NCBI RefSeq assembly: GCF_016906535.1
Contig: NC_057377.1
Coordinates: forward strand, 310,001-374,000
Direction of reading: 5' to 3'
Length of the DNA: 64,000 nt
Origin: Rhizoctonia solani
Taxonomy: Eukaryota > Basidiomycota > Agaricomycetes > Cantharellales > Ceratobasidiaceae
Made by a program: the position numbers and the translations under genes. The notes under the pieces are model-generated. The model searched no databases. It had not been told where the DNA came from and worked only from the letters and a program-made list of their open reading frames with translations. Shown here one piece after another: positions 1-14,064 of the stretch. Each line of letters begins with the position of its first letter. Position 1 is the first letter of the stretch.

Positions 1-1144
1 AACTAGGCGAAGTTTGATAATGAATTCCTATTTGAATCCCCCGCGCTATGCTCACGGGACGAACTACAATGTTCGAAGTCAAGGCCAATCTTTGATCTAT
101 GAATTACAGTTCATATGATCGTCCAGTCATCACCGCCTTCCATGTCTTCTACAACCCCACACTATGCATTGGATCGAACGGTGTAACGATGGCCAAGCGC
201 GGTATACATGGTCATATAACTATGGAACTTGTTCGGTGCCCTACCAGCTGACATTTGTATTTATCGATTGTCGGATCTTGAGCTCCTTGGCTTGGTGGAA
301 CGAGTACAAGAAGAGGGACACGGCGGACCCACATGTTCACAATACTTCGATATTTCCTTTAAAGGACATACTCCTCAGCGGGGTGCAAGCGGCAATTCAC
401 TCTTTGACGCACATCCAAAGGGCTATGCGCTCATGTGAACACTGGTGCTTGACACCGTAATATGCTGCGTCAAGGCGCAACGTCGCGGTATTCAGACTAA
501 CGTAACCCCACTCTTTGCTATGGGACTCACAATGTTTTACGGGGAATATCTAGAGTGATCCTTGGCCCATTTCCTACCCTTTCCAGATGTCAGTAAGAAA
601 GCCCAGGCCATACGATCACAAACTCACACCGCAGGTGCGAATAAGGTAGTTCTGAGAGCCCAATGTCTCACGTGCGCGCGATGTTGAATGGTGTTTGCGG
701 GGCTTTATTGCCATTCATACAAACTATCACTCTGGCGCTTCGGGTAGTATTTGAAGTTGAATCTGCGAAAGATGTGAGTAGGGTAAGCCAAGGACGTTAT
801 GTGTAAAGTGTACAAGGTTCCCGAGGTTCGCCTATCGATAACGATAGGTAGTAAAATTTTTGAAACGAGGCTTTTGTGAGAGAGCTGAGCATTTCAACTA
901 CGCGTTACAAAACCTGACTATTGCAAAACCACGCCAACCCGAACCAATTCTTGGTTGCATTTTCACCTTGGAGTCGAAGAAGTGATAACACTTGAGAGTA
1001 CGATCATATATGACACACATAAAAATGTTTGCACTCTCATGCTGACAGAATTAAAATCAGAACTATTATGCTCCGCAAACATTGACTGACCCACTTGTGG
1101 TCGGGGAAAATCAAGGGACATTGGATAGTACAGAGTCACGTGCC
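1..1144. other. Gene-free 5' flank
   Basis: I see no recognisable coding sequence here. The only open frames are shorter than 100 codons, overlap each other and show no domain or splice pattern. The last part is presumably the promoter of the Fip1-like gene that follows; I see no clear TATA box in it. Confidence 0.5.
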
Positions 1145-3916
1145 ATGATTATGTCAGGGCTCGTCAGCGAGTCTGTTGTCCAACCGGCCACGATGGACGA
1201 TGAAGACGCGTTCTTGTATGGCGACTCTAGCGAGCCTGTGGAAGCACCAGCGCCACAGCCACGGCCAATCACAGTAGGAGGTGGAAGTGGGGATGAAGTA
1301 CTTGACTTTGAGCTGGATGGTGAGAACAATTTCTGGCGTTGGAGCACAAGACTTGTATTTTTTCTCTAATTCCAATGTTAATTGATTATGCGTCCCGTTA
1401 ATCACTGTGTGTTTTGTCAGAACCTGCGTATGAGACTCCGCCTAGGACCGATCACAATCTCCCAGAGGTTATTGCACCCCTAGTTGGACTGGGATTGCCC
1501 CAAGAGCAATTACAGCCACAACAACAAATCGAAGAGGAAAACCAAGAAGAAAATGACGACCAAGACGCCGAAGAGGAAGGCGACTCTGAGGAGGAAGAAG
1601 ATTCAGAAGATGTAAGCGTCACAATACTCAAATTCGCTAGCCACTCACCAAGCATTCGCAGGACATTGAAATCATCACTGAGGCGCCCACTCGTTCCATC
1701 GACTTTCGTGCTTCACGCCCCAACGGACCTGCAGTACAAGCCCCCCGCGCTCCACCAGCTCCTATCCGTCGTAAGCATCCCCCTTACTTTTTAGCTTGCG
1801 TGTTTATTAACAAGCATTGCAGCCGTACACCTTACAACGGAATATACACCTAAAGCCCGCCCGACAGATACCGTTCCTGGAAATGTTGGTTTGCCATCCT
1901 CAGACTTTTCACAGCCATCCCAGTCCACTCCCCAACCCCAACAATCCCCCCAATCTCTCAACCAGATGCAACTACCCCCTCAAAATCAGGCAGACCTCTT
2001 GCCCGATCCGGTTCGTGCACCACCTTCCCATCCTACAATCGATCCATCGGCGCCTGGTATGATGGTCGTACCTGGGACACTGCAGTCTCGACCTGTGTGG
2101 GAAGTAGACTTGGAAAGCTTGAGTGCTAAGGTTTGTCTTCTAGTGCCCTGTTTGCATTTTCCACTGACCTAGCTATGTATGTTCTCTCGCCGTCATCTTG
2201 GTTATTTTCTCTTGTTTCAACTCGCACGACCTTGATCGAATGACGTAACTCTTCAACCCATACACGCTTTTATACTTGAATATCGACTATTCGAACCCGC
2301 TAGTCGTGGCGCCGGCCCGGAGCGAACATCAGCGATTGGTTCAACTACGGGTTCGATGAAATCAGCTGGGAAACGTATTGCATGACGCGCAAAAAGCTTG
2401 GTGAGACCGCCTCCGGGCTCAAAGCGAACGCTCTCGTGAGTCACATCATAATCTACTCTTGTCCCAACTACGTCAACTCCTCCCTTGTCTGAAACTAACC
2501 CAGTTCTTGTTGTTCGATAGGAGGTTGCTGGGCTCCCAGAAGACCAGTTTTTGAATCTTCCTCCAGAAATGCGTTCCGTCGTGCTGGGCACGGCGGCTAT
2601 GCTCCCTCTTCCAGGCCAAGGCGGCAACCCTAAGCGGATGGGCGGCGTACCTGGAATGGGCGGACCCGGGCCAGGTATGGGTCCTGGCATGGGGCCTGGA
2701 GGGATGGGGCCAGGAGCGGGAATGGGACCAGGCGGACCCGTCCAGGGTATGGGAGGACCAGGTCCCAACATGGGCGGGCCCGGGCCAAACATGGGTGGTG
2801 GCGGCCCTGTAATGGGCGGAATGGGTGGTATGGGTGGCAAAATGCCCATGGGAATGGGTCCCAATACCGGGATGGGCATGATGCCTAACCAGAACATGAT
2901 GCCTATGAACATGATGAATATGCCACCCGAAGTATTGATGCAGATGGGACAAATGCCTGGGCAAGTGCAATGATACTTTGAAGATATGCACGCTAAATAT
3001 GTTATACAGAATGGGAGGCATGATGAACGGACACGGGCAAGAAGAATACGAGGAAGAAGAGACTCTTAATTCGGATAACAAAACTCTCGAAAAGGCCGGT
3101 GACGACAAAGGCCAACAATTTCAAAGCCAGGGAACGCCGACCCAAACAGCTGAATCATTGGAAGTGAGTTTGAATTTCAGTTTCATTGTAATTTGCTATG
3201 ATAAAGATAATTTTCGGCTAACTCGTATTGATAGGAACCATCGCCAACTGTGCCTACCGAGCCTGCAGGTCGAGGTGGTTTGCGCGGTCGTGCGGCAGCG
3301 GCTCGTGCTCGCGGGTTCGCTGCACGGGGTCGTGGACGAGGCGACTTCCACGGTGCAGGTGAATGCGCCTACTTTCTCTCTATCTCAACCGAAACCTCCT
3401 GACGTTCCTTTCTCAAAGGCACAGTGCGCCCCTCTTCTCCTCTCCCACCCAACGTTCCTACCGGTCCACGGAATCCCAATACCCGGTCATACAAAGATAA
3501 GGACCGTGACGGGGACAGTAAGCTCGACGGTCTGGACTACGGTGGAGATCGTGAGCGGACTCAGTCCGAGGATGGCCGTAGGCATCGAGACCGTGATCGT
3601 GACCGGGAGCGCGAACGGGAAAGGGAGCGCGAGCGTGATCGTGATCGTGACCGAGAGAGGGACAGGGACCATCGAGAGCGGGATAGAGAGCGGGATAGAG
3701 ACCGTGATCGGGACCGAGAGAGAGACAGGGACCGAGACAGGGAACGGGAACGGGGAAAGAGTGAGGTCAGAGACAAAGCTGGATCTGGGAGGTAAGCTGC
3801 ATTAGTATTTCGTTTATTTTTCTGGCCATGATTTGAACCTTACGATTCACCCTTCGAATAGGAAACGGGCACACTCTCGAGAGAGTGACGAAGGGAGTCG
3901 ATCCAAACGGCGTTAG
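1145..3916 (+). CDS. Fip1-like pre-mRNA polyadenylation factor subunit
   Basis: Ten exons can be joined in one frame: 1145-1319, 1421-1611, 1662-1770, 1823-2130, 2304-2435, 2521-2960, 3010-3163, 3235-3358, 3419-3791, 3862-3916. The N-terminus is acidic (DEDAFLYGDSSEP, then a run of E/D near 1540-1610). The diagnostic Fip1 motif lies across 2307-2400 and reads WRRPGANISDWFNYGFDE, followed by SWETYC. After it come a Met/Gly/Pro-rich stretch (2640-2960), an RGG-type patch (3270-3350) and a long Arg-Asp/Arg-Glu repeat (3575-3780), with a basic KRR end. Fip1 proteins tether poly(A) polymerase to the cleavage and polyadenylation factor in the nucleus, and RD/RE tails are typical of animal and filamentous fungal forms. 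The start is uncertain: ATG 1145 is the first ATG in frame, but ATG 1193 (MDDEDAF) looks more like other Fip1 N-termini. One intron (2961-3009) only keeps the frame if its donor is GC. Confidence 0.9.
3575..3780 (+). repeat. Arg-Asp/Arg-Glu codon repeat within the Fip1-like gene
   Basis: Short GC-rich hexamer-like units (variants of cgtgat, cgggag, cgagag) repeat in phase with the codons and encode alternating R-D and R-E pairs. The repeat is imperfect at the DNA level but very regular at protein level. It creates long antisense and out-of-frame open frames that are not genes. Confidence 0.8.
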
Positions 3917-5003
3917 CGCCCATAGTCTGAGGTGGAGTTGGAGGGGGTGTCTGTGTCTGGGTGTATCCTTGTTTTATTCGTATCCCATCGTCTTTAGCTC
4001 CGTTGGAATGCCTCTGAGTGAGAATCTGTTCAGCCGAATGTAATCTAAGCTGGATGACAGAGCCGTGGCAAGGCTAACGTGATTGTCCTGACTGTCATTG
4101 AGGCCTGGCGGTGGCGAATCCAATTCAACTCGCTGGTAGTGTTATAACCAGCAAAGCTAAGCTTTTATTAACTGGACTTTTGGATAGTTATGGCTGTTGC
4201 CTCGAACGTTAGGGCTAAGTGCAGTTCCTATAGCACTAGGCGTTTTTCGTCTGTACCGGAGATATTGATAAACCACGCTATCTTGGCGTGATCCTTCAGT
4301 GCCACAGTTGATCGACATAAGCAAAACGTCGTAAGGTGGGACAAATAATGTCCGAAATCCCCGTGGGTAACATCTGATAAAAGCTAATTCTGTACTAATA
4401 CGCCGGTCGTCGAGAAAAAACTGCCGAAAAGAGCCGGAAAGTTGATGAAGCAATGTGAAGTTGTATTATATATCTTTTCCTAGCCGAGAGGCAAGTACAC
4501 AGCCACGATTATGCATGTTTGCGAGGTCCAATTACATGAGCTAATTAGTGTCATGCAGCGTTACTATCTCAAGTCCGATCGTGAGGAGGCAAAAGCGCAA
4601 CGCGGTATTTGAGTACAAGTGAAGGTGCACACACAAGCGATATATTCTGTTTAAAATTCCGTCTGGCAAGGATGGCAAATTACTGTAACGTTACCAAGTG
4701 ACCCCAAAAGGGGTTCATCACCTTAAAGCGTCAAGGGAGGAAACCGTACGCGCATACATTCTTCGAGACCAGCCGCAATAGCTTAGGAATACAACCGATG
4801 CCAGGAAGGTGGAGCTCATCCACTAAGTTCTCAAGATTCTTCGGTCGTTGGTCTGATCAGACTGCAGGCTCAACTAGGTATGCCCATTGATGTCAACCTA
4901 TCACAACCATACAAGGGAACCCGACATAACAAATGTATTCCGCAACACTCGGGAGAATTTTAAGCGATCAATCAACGTCGCAATGACCAGTCATGATCAT
5001 TCC
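3917..5003. other. Intergenic region between convergent genes
   Basis: The region lies between the stop of the Fip1-like gene and the stop of the minus-strand secreted protein gene. It must hold both 3' untranslated regions. I see no recognisable coding sequence or repeat in it. Confidence 0.5.
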
Positions 5004-5793
5004 TCAGAGGCCAAGAAGGCCAATGCACAAGTTGAACTTGACCGTGAGCAAGACACTGACATTGACCCTATGCAACATCGAGTTCAATAACAATTTCCAA
5101 AAATTAGTCAAACCACACTTACAACACCTTGATCAAAAGCAAAAGCACAGCCCCCAATCCGTTGCAAGTAGAGAGCAATGCTTTGAGAGCAACATCGAGC
5201 TTGACACAAAGTTGCAAGAATACTTCGAACTCAGCAGCGCCCTTGGTAGCCCACTTGCCACAATGAGTAGCAACAGACTAAAGATGTAAAGTAGTTAGTT
5301 AGTTCCTTGGGGGACGAATTCATGCAGGCTTCTACTCACGATAAGAATGGTGACCAACAGGTTCACGATGATGGTAATCTTGCCGTTGAGGAGTCCGAGG
5401 AGGTCGACGTCGAGCTTAACGATCGCAGCAACGGCAACATTAATCAGAGCCTCGATCTTGATGATAATGCCATCGGGCTTTTCACCAGTCTCGAGGCACT
5501 TGTCTAGAGTTACCAGTCTTAGTCTAGTTGATATCAATGCCAAAGGTACTAAAGGACTTACCCAACAAAACAAGCTGAACATCAATATCGGCCTTGAGCT
5601 TGACAAGGATTTCCTCGGCCTTGGTTCCGGTATTGCAAACAAGGCATGTACCGCGAGGAACGAGTGCGTGCTCAGGAAGCGCGACTGCCTGTGCTGGTGC
5701 AGCAATAGGCGATGCACACGCAAGCAAAGCAAGCGAGGAAAGGAAGAACAGAAGGAAGGTGGAAAGACGAGAGAGAGAGTTATGGAATTGCAT
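5004..5793 (-). CDS. Small secreted hydrophobic protein, family copy 1
   Basis: Four exons (5793-5562, 5503-5340, 5277-5123, 5067-5004) give a 204-residue protein. It starts MQFHNSLSRLS with a clear signal peptide ending near LACASP, followed by a short propeptide-like stretch with LVPRG. The mature part alternates short hydrophobic blocks with K/D residues, carries scattered cysteines, and contains CGKWATKG and a C-terminal LLGL. Intron phases (1, 0, 2) and exon lengths match the three paralogues at 18-24 kb, as do the MQF start, the CGKW block and the LGL end. A TATATAAA box lies at 5882-5875, 82-89 nt upstream of the ATG. I do not recognise a function. The hydrophobic blocks might be mistaken for membrane segments, but they are short and interrupted by charged residues. 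An in-frame ATG at 5841 is a less likely start because MQF aligns across the family. Confidence 0.8.
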
Positions 5794-8700
5794 CGTCGAG
5801 GATGGTTGCTTGGACAGCGAGATAGGAAAGTAAGATAACACCTTCGCTGGTTAGAGTCGGCCCAGTACGCCTTGTTTATATACCTTCAGTTATCCTATAT
5901 ACACACCTGTTCTCATGAAATTTTCGAAGTCCTGAGCCCACGGAAGTGCGGAGGCCCGCCGGCCGGACAACCTACATGGTTTCAACTCCAACCCGTCTTG
6001 GCGGGTGGACACATTCTGATGTTTTGTGAGATGTCAAACGAATTTTCATATAGGGTAGACACAAGGCGGTCATTATCGGCAGTAATACCTACAGGCTGGA
6101 CCGACGCGTAGCTGGTTCTTGGCCCTAAGGATGTTGACCCTATGACTTTCCTAAGGAATTGATTCAGGCCAAATGTCAAATGTAAATCTAAACCCTACCG
6201 TCAGCTGACCATTTTTCTGGGACTCGGTAACTAACTAACGAATTATCGGGGCAACCTTTAGTGTATCGAAGGATATAATAATCGGTCATCGGTATAGGAT
6301 AATGTTCGCTTGATTGATCTAATCTATTGGTGCGGCTATAGAGTGGGCCATGAACCTTGAAACAAATCTTACATACCGTAATACAATGAGATTTGATGGA
6401 AAAATATAGTTGAATAAAGAAGTCGACGATTCTATACTTCGACATTGTCTGAGGGTCTTAGTTTGACATTGTCACATGTCCAGGAAGCGATCAATCCTCG
6501 AAATCAATCACAGATCGATATCGTACTATAGGGCTGAGAGGTGTCTTTACCGCTCTCGATTGTGAGAGAAATTACACTCAGAAACTATCGCTGGCAGGTC
6601 TAGTAGAGTGTCGAATGACCCGGAGACTCATTGCTCTCTCGCAACACTCGCAAAGGTCCTCGGGACAGAAAAACGTGACATTAGGAGTAATGTTTGACAA
6701 GATTCAGTATCATGAAAGTGGATATCTGATCGGGCGGCTCCTGCTTATCTGAGTCTCGGATGAGCTTTGATCAATGGTTACAGCATATCAACCGATACCA
6801 CTTCAGGTTACCGCGCGGTTGACCACTAATCACTTGACTGCTTTCCTCCTCTTAGAGTCACTTCGCTGGGGGAGCATTCAGGGCGAGTATTCCTGGAGAG
6901 GCGAAGCAATTTGGTTTCATCCAAAACTATCCATAACTTGAATGCAGTGGTAACGTAACATTTTGAAAGCAGTCGCTCTCAACTATTTGTCCATGGAAGA
7001 CATTCCATCCCTCGATTACCACAAGTTCTGGATGCGTATTCGACCCTGGACCTGATCAACAGGAGACGCCCCGGTGGCAACTCAATTAATGCTTTTATGG
7101 CTGCAGGTGTAGTTAGAACAGAAAACTTTCTAGGGCTCGAAGTTAGGTGTACCATGTGACTTGGATCTTGATTCCATGAGTTAATCATGCCAACAAACTA
7201 GATGTCTCAAACGAAGCGCATACAGCCCAAGTAAACTCTGGAAATCAGTTAAACTACTTTTTCGTATAAGGTAATAGGTATTAGGCTAACTTCTAAGCCC
7301 GATACCCGGATTGTATTTTCTTCTTTAGTCTTAGCATCACTTTGCAGACGACTTGACTCCTCCGCCGAGCCAGGACACCACCCCTATGCTTGGGACTTCC
7401 CACTCGCCTTCTCTCGAGGCTCTGTATAATTACGCTGTTCACTTGGCTCCCACCGATGAATATGCAGGGGATTGGAGAAACCGAGAGAACCTACAACATA
7501 CTCCAAGAATATAGGAGTATTAGTAAACTTGTTTGATATGTTGCTTATACTCAAAGCCTAGACCATCCCTGGACCTCAAAGACAAGTTTTTATTACAACT
7601 TTTTGAGGCGTATGCCTCTTCACAGTGTTCAAAAATACCGACAGGACTCACAGGCCTACATACATGTAATCTGGGCAACCATAGCAGAGCACTCCCAGTG
7701 ATATATGTGATAGACAGAAACCCTCTCTGGGCCTCATCGAGAGGTGCTCCCCTATGAACGCCCTGAGTGCATAGAAAATTCTACTTATTCCATCATAAAA
7801 AAGTCCGGTTCAGATCGCGGAAGACCAAGATAATTTGAAGAAGTGGGCTCAACGAGAAGCTGTTCTTCACGCTCCCAAGTGTGGGGCCTTGCCCCCTCCC
7901 GATACGACTTCAAGCACTAGCCCAATATTAGACCTCCAATTTCCCCCATACCGGGACTTAATCCCTCGGTTTTGTTTGCTCACAGCATTGCCCCGCTGGG
8001 TAAATGCTGAGTCCGAGAATGTTTCATTGAACCTGTCGGATCAATTACGGAACATTTTCCGGATTCTTAGAAGCGTTTCACACTATACTTAGATCCATAA
8101 ATAATCGTTAATTATAAGCTCATATGAAAGATCTGGGTCAGGTCCAAAAATTACTGCTTCTATATCCTGAGGTATTCGTCGCTTCTACTGTAGGCGATCG
8201 GGTAATAGCTACACCGAATATACGATGCCTGGCAAGGATCTGTCGGTATGAGAAGATAGCAAGGGACTCAAAAAGACGAGTCTGCAAGTAATTTCCGTTT
8301 GGTTATTGACAGTTAAATATTGTATGAATATTGTTTCTTGAACCTATTCTGGTTCATATCGTCAGTTAGCATAGGAATAGGTGAGCACAGTGAAGGAGGA
8401 AGCGCATAGCATATACCGAAATGGTATGAAACAAGTACAATGTAAGCGATGAAACGAGTTAGGGAGAGGAGCGGTCAGGATGAGGGCCGTCGGGGTCGCG
8501 TCGGCGAAGCTGGTGGGACGACTGGGGAGCCGAGATGCGGGGAGGCTCCGACCCACACCGCGGACTGGGGGGTGGTTTCGTTGAAAGAATAGCTTGGGGT
8601 CCATTCCTTCTCAATGTCGCTGGAAGGTAGCTCCCTCGAGCGGGCTTTAGGCGCTCCCAACAAACAATCACCTCACAATAGTGAGTTTGAAATTGACGGA

Positions 8701-10072
8701 CTAGCTCTATAGTTTGTGTGCAATTAACCCAGTCGATTCCGTGGGAATACGAAGTGCATTTATGAAGACACCGGAGGCCCAGTGGTAGAGTTCACGGTGG
8801 AGCTCCAGGGCGGGGATCTTCTGTACGCAACAAATCGCGTGTTATATGTGGAGGATTGGCAAAATCTGACCAATGCTTTAATTAATCCGCGTCTCGACCT
8901 CATTCCTGTGGGCCGTTGGGCTGCAGACTCTACGTTTTGGGTGCTGATGGCTGAAAAAATCTGGACGTCACTCGGACTTTCTATACTTTTAGATAGAACC
9001 GCACTACATTTAACAAGGCCGCCTATCAATTAAGTGAATTGCATCCTCTTGTCCCGTTAGCGTCACGAATCGCGAGCTGTAGGAAACATATAATGGGAAC
9101 CCAGTAGGCTCTTGCTTCTATGCTCGATGTCGAGCTCCGATCCAACGGTATTTCACCGATTCTATTAGTTTTGTGTTTGCTCAGTGAATCTCTTCGTGGG
9201 CATGATTGAAGAAAAAACAAGACTGGAATGAGTCGGGAACGGGGAAGTCATCACCCGGTATAATGGTTAATCATAGGTATTCATAGTCGTATCTGGGATG
9301 ACACACATAGTAGATTCAGGTGTACATAGTCAGTAAAACTCACATCTGATTACTGTGTGGGTCCGGCTACTAGAAAAAGGGGAGACTCATCGAAGAGAGC
9401 ATGAGGCGAGACTCTACAATACTTCTAGTCTCAAATTTCCCATGTACTTTTTCATCGACTGCCGAGGCACGTTGCCGGCCGCCCGGAAGTAAAGATGTTT
9501 CAGACGTTATCCACACATAAAATCGCAACAACGGCAAAGGGAAAGGTAGTATGAATACGGGGTAATTGCTTAGGATATGGAGAGTAGAGACAATGAAATC
9601 TACTGGCTGGTACATAGTGTAGAATGGGTGTGCATGTGTATATCATAACAATACATGTCTTCTGTCGATTTCAATTATGTTCGACTAACAATCGTCAAGA
9701 TGAAAATAAACCGGGAGAAAGACAGCCGGTTGGACGATTCGCGTGGGGACGCCAAGGCACCTATAATGTCAACGTATCCTTCCTTTGTCTGGGCGCACAA
9801 GTATTTCTAATGCCTTTTCGAAATCGAGCCACCCGAAGCGGTTATGTGCCGCCGGGCGGATCACCATGACAAAATAATCAGCCTAGACCATGGTCCATTC
9901 TCCAGCCTCCAGGGCGAAGTTCACAGAGAAAACCTTTGCCACCCCACGAGCGCACGAAAGTTGGGTGAGATCCCGAGTTTGAATATTATCATTGGAAAGA
10001 TGAAAGTCCCTCCCCTAGCACGTGACATCCCTTTTAGGAGAAATTATGTATAATTCTCGATAATTTAATCGG
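5794..10072. other. Long gene-free region
   Basis: Apart from the promoter of the secreted protein gene next to 5.8 kb, I find no coding sequence that I recognise in over 4 kb. Open frames stay under about 90 codons on both strands and cannot be joined into a convincing spliced gene. No terminal repeats or transposase motifs are visible. It may be decayed transposon sequence, but nothing in it shows that directly. Confidence 0.45.
5875..5882 (-). promoter_or_regulatory. TATA box of secreted protein copy 1
   Basis: The minus strand reads TATATAAA 82-89 nt upstream of the ATG at 5793. The three paralogues carry the same box about 98-106 nt upstream of their starts. Confidence 0.6.
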
Positions 10073-11237
10073 TCATTGGTCGGGTCGTAACACAAACTCC
10101 CATGTCCTGGAAGAACCTCTCTCCTCATGATTTCCACTTTCACAGGACTTGCTCGCACCCACAAGTGGGCTCTCCTTTTCATCCCATCCAGACGTTCTTC
10201 GGTGCTCGTATCTTAGCGTCCAATTGTAGTCAAGTCCACGTCGCGAGTACCTAAGAACTCACCCAGGATAAACCTCTGGAAGAAAAGCAAAGGATCGAAC
10301 CTGAACATAACGAGGTTGGGGCGACACACTCCTCGATGTTGCAGGGATTACTGGGTTTTTGGCCAACCGAGGGAGGTCCCTGCAGAAATATACGACTAAA
10401 ACCTTTGGTGATCGGTTGTACATGCGGGTTACTGCTCACCACAGAGTATAAGGCTCTTGCTCTCTCAAAGTGATAAGCACCGACCCGGCCATCTTGCGCC
10501 TACTCTCCCGTGGTGATACCATGCTTCCCTCGTCGTCATCATCATCGGTCATTTCATTGTCTTTCTTGACACCCTTTCCTTTGGCGTTCGGATCTGGTAT
10601 AGCCCCTTCAGCCAAGTATGGCTTTACACTCGCCAGAAATCCTAATAATGTGCTCTGGTTCGCGGCGATATTCCTGTCCTGATCGGCGATACTCAAGCCA
10701 ACATGCGGAAAATTCCAGACGACCTTGTCCCATTTCCTAGCCGTTTTCAACGGGAAAGTCTTGTCCAAGTGTCGAGCGTCTACACCAAATAGCACAGTAG
10801 TGCCTGCCGACCTTAACGCGGCTATATGGGCTTGTGCATCAGGGTATTTGGCGAGACAATCGGATTCTGAATCGTAGGCGGTTGCAGTAATATTAACGGG
10901 CGGGAGGGAAGGAATAGAGGGGTGGTCGAGCAGCGAATGGGCAAACGAAAAGTTTCCTGGCTCGTCGCACTGTCGAATAAGTCTAGCAATACACCACTTG
11001 ATACCGATACATACCTTCACCAATCAAAAGTATCCTGTCTGTAGGAACAAAAGGAACAGTTGCCTTCCGAGGGCTCTCCACTCTTGTCCGTTTCTTGCTC
11101 TTTCCGGCCTTGTCAGCGTGCTTTCCCTTGGCCTCCATTGCCGCATGTTTCGCAGCCTGTTGTACATTATGCGTCTGACGTTTTTGGTGTGACAGTAATG
11201 CAGACTTGAGAGATTTACTGTGCTTAGAACTCCCCAT
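10073..11237 (-). CDS. Bmt5-like 25S rRNA (uridine-N3) methyltransferase
   Basis: Four exons (11237-11015, 10956-10440, 10379-10263, 10211-10073) join into a 331-residue protein. A lysine-rich nucleolar-type N-terminus precedes the SAM-binding signature LLIGEGNFSFA, whose codons span the first intron. Then come TAYDSE, LFGVDARHLD, the catalytic-domain block WNFPHVG, and near the end LITLREQEPYTLW, PRYVQVRSF and YPGYEHRRTSGW. These are hallmarks of the DUF2431/Bmt5 family, which methylates uridine at N3 in large-subunit rRNA in the nucleolus. An acidic DDDDDEG insert (around 10520) is probably a lineage-specific linker. The start is the first ATG and gives the expected basic leader. The gene lies about 490 bp downstream of the kinase gene and on the same strand. 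Confidence 0.9.
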
Positions 11238-11729
11238 TATTTACCAAGAGATAGTTTGGTTGGGGACAGGCCACAGGTGGAATGAAAAGTCACATGCAAA
11301 TGATTGACCGTCGACAAGCGCCGACTCTCCGATCACTTCAAATGGAAAACCAACTCACAATTCCGTAGGTATCTGGTAATACACATACACAACCCAGAGG
11401 ACAGACAATAATCCGGCGAGCTAAGCATATGAAGGAAAGCAAAGAAAAAGAAAGAAAGAAAAATTATGCAAGTGAATGGTAGTCGCGAATTGGTAGAGGC
11501 GCACTATAGGTGTGCGTATTAGCCTGGATTGTAACGGAGAAAAAAAGGACGTTAAAGAAAGTCGTGTGTGTACGTGCGTCAAATTAGCGAAAATGACTAG
11601 GCTGGTTGGTGCTAGTAGGAATGGTAAAATACGAGCGTTGCAAGGAGATAAAAATGGGATGAACGTTCCGTGTTGTATCGAGAACAGGAGAGAGAAGAAA
11701 CCTAGAACACGATGAGCAGCACATCAGAA
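11238..11729. other. Intergenic region between two minus-strand genes
   Basis: It holds the promoter of the Bmt5-like gene and the 3' end of the kinase transcript. A purine-rich A/G run (about 11430-11463, repeated gaaa units) is the only notable composition. No coding sequence is recognised. Confidence 0.5.

Positions 11730-14064
<2,335 letters not shown>

Noticed and set aside
2253..2912. 219-codon open frame antisense to the Fip1-like gene
   Set aside because: It is the mirror of the Met/Gly/Pro-rich coding repeat; its own composition (Pro/Gly/Ile) has no independent signal.
3561..3776. Minus-strand Arg/Ser repeat frame resembling an SR protein
   Set aside because: It is the reverse complement of the RD/RE repeat; codon periodicity alone keeps it open.
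2978..3805. 275-codon plus-strand frame through the Fip1-like gene
   Set aside because: Only its first part is real exon; the rest runs through introns and out of frame, with valine/threonine-rich nonsense from the RD/RE repeat.
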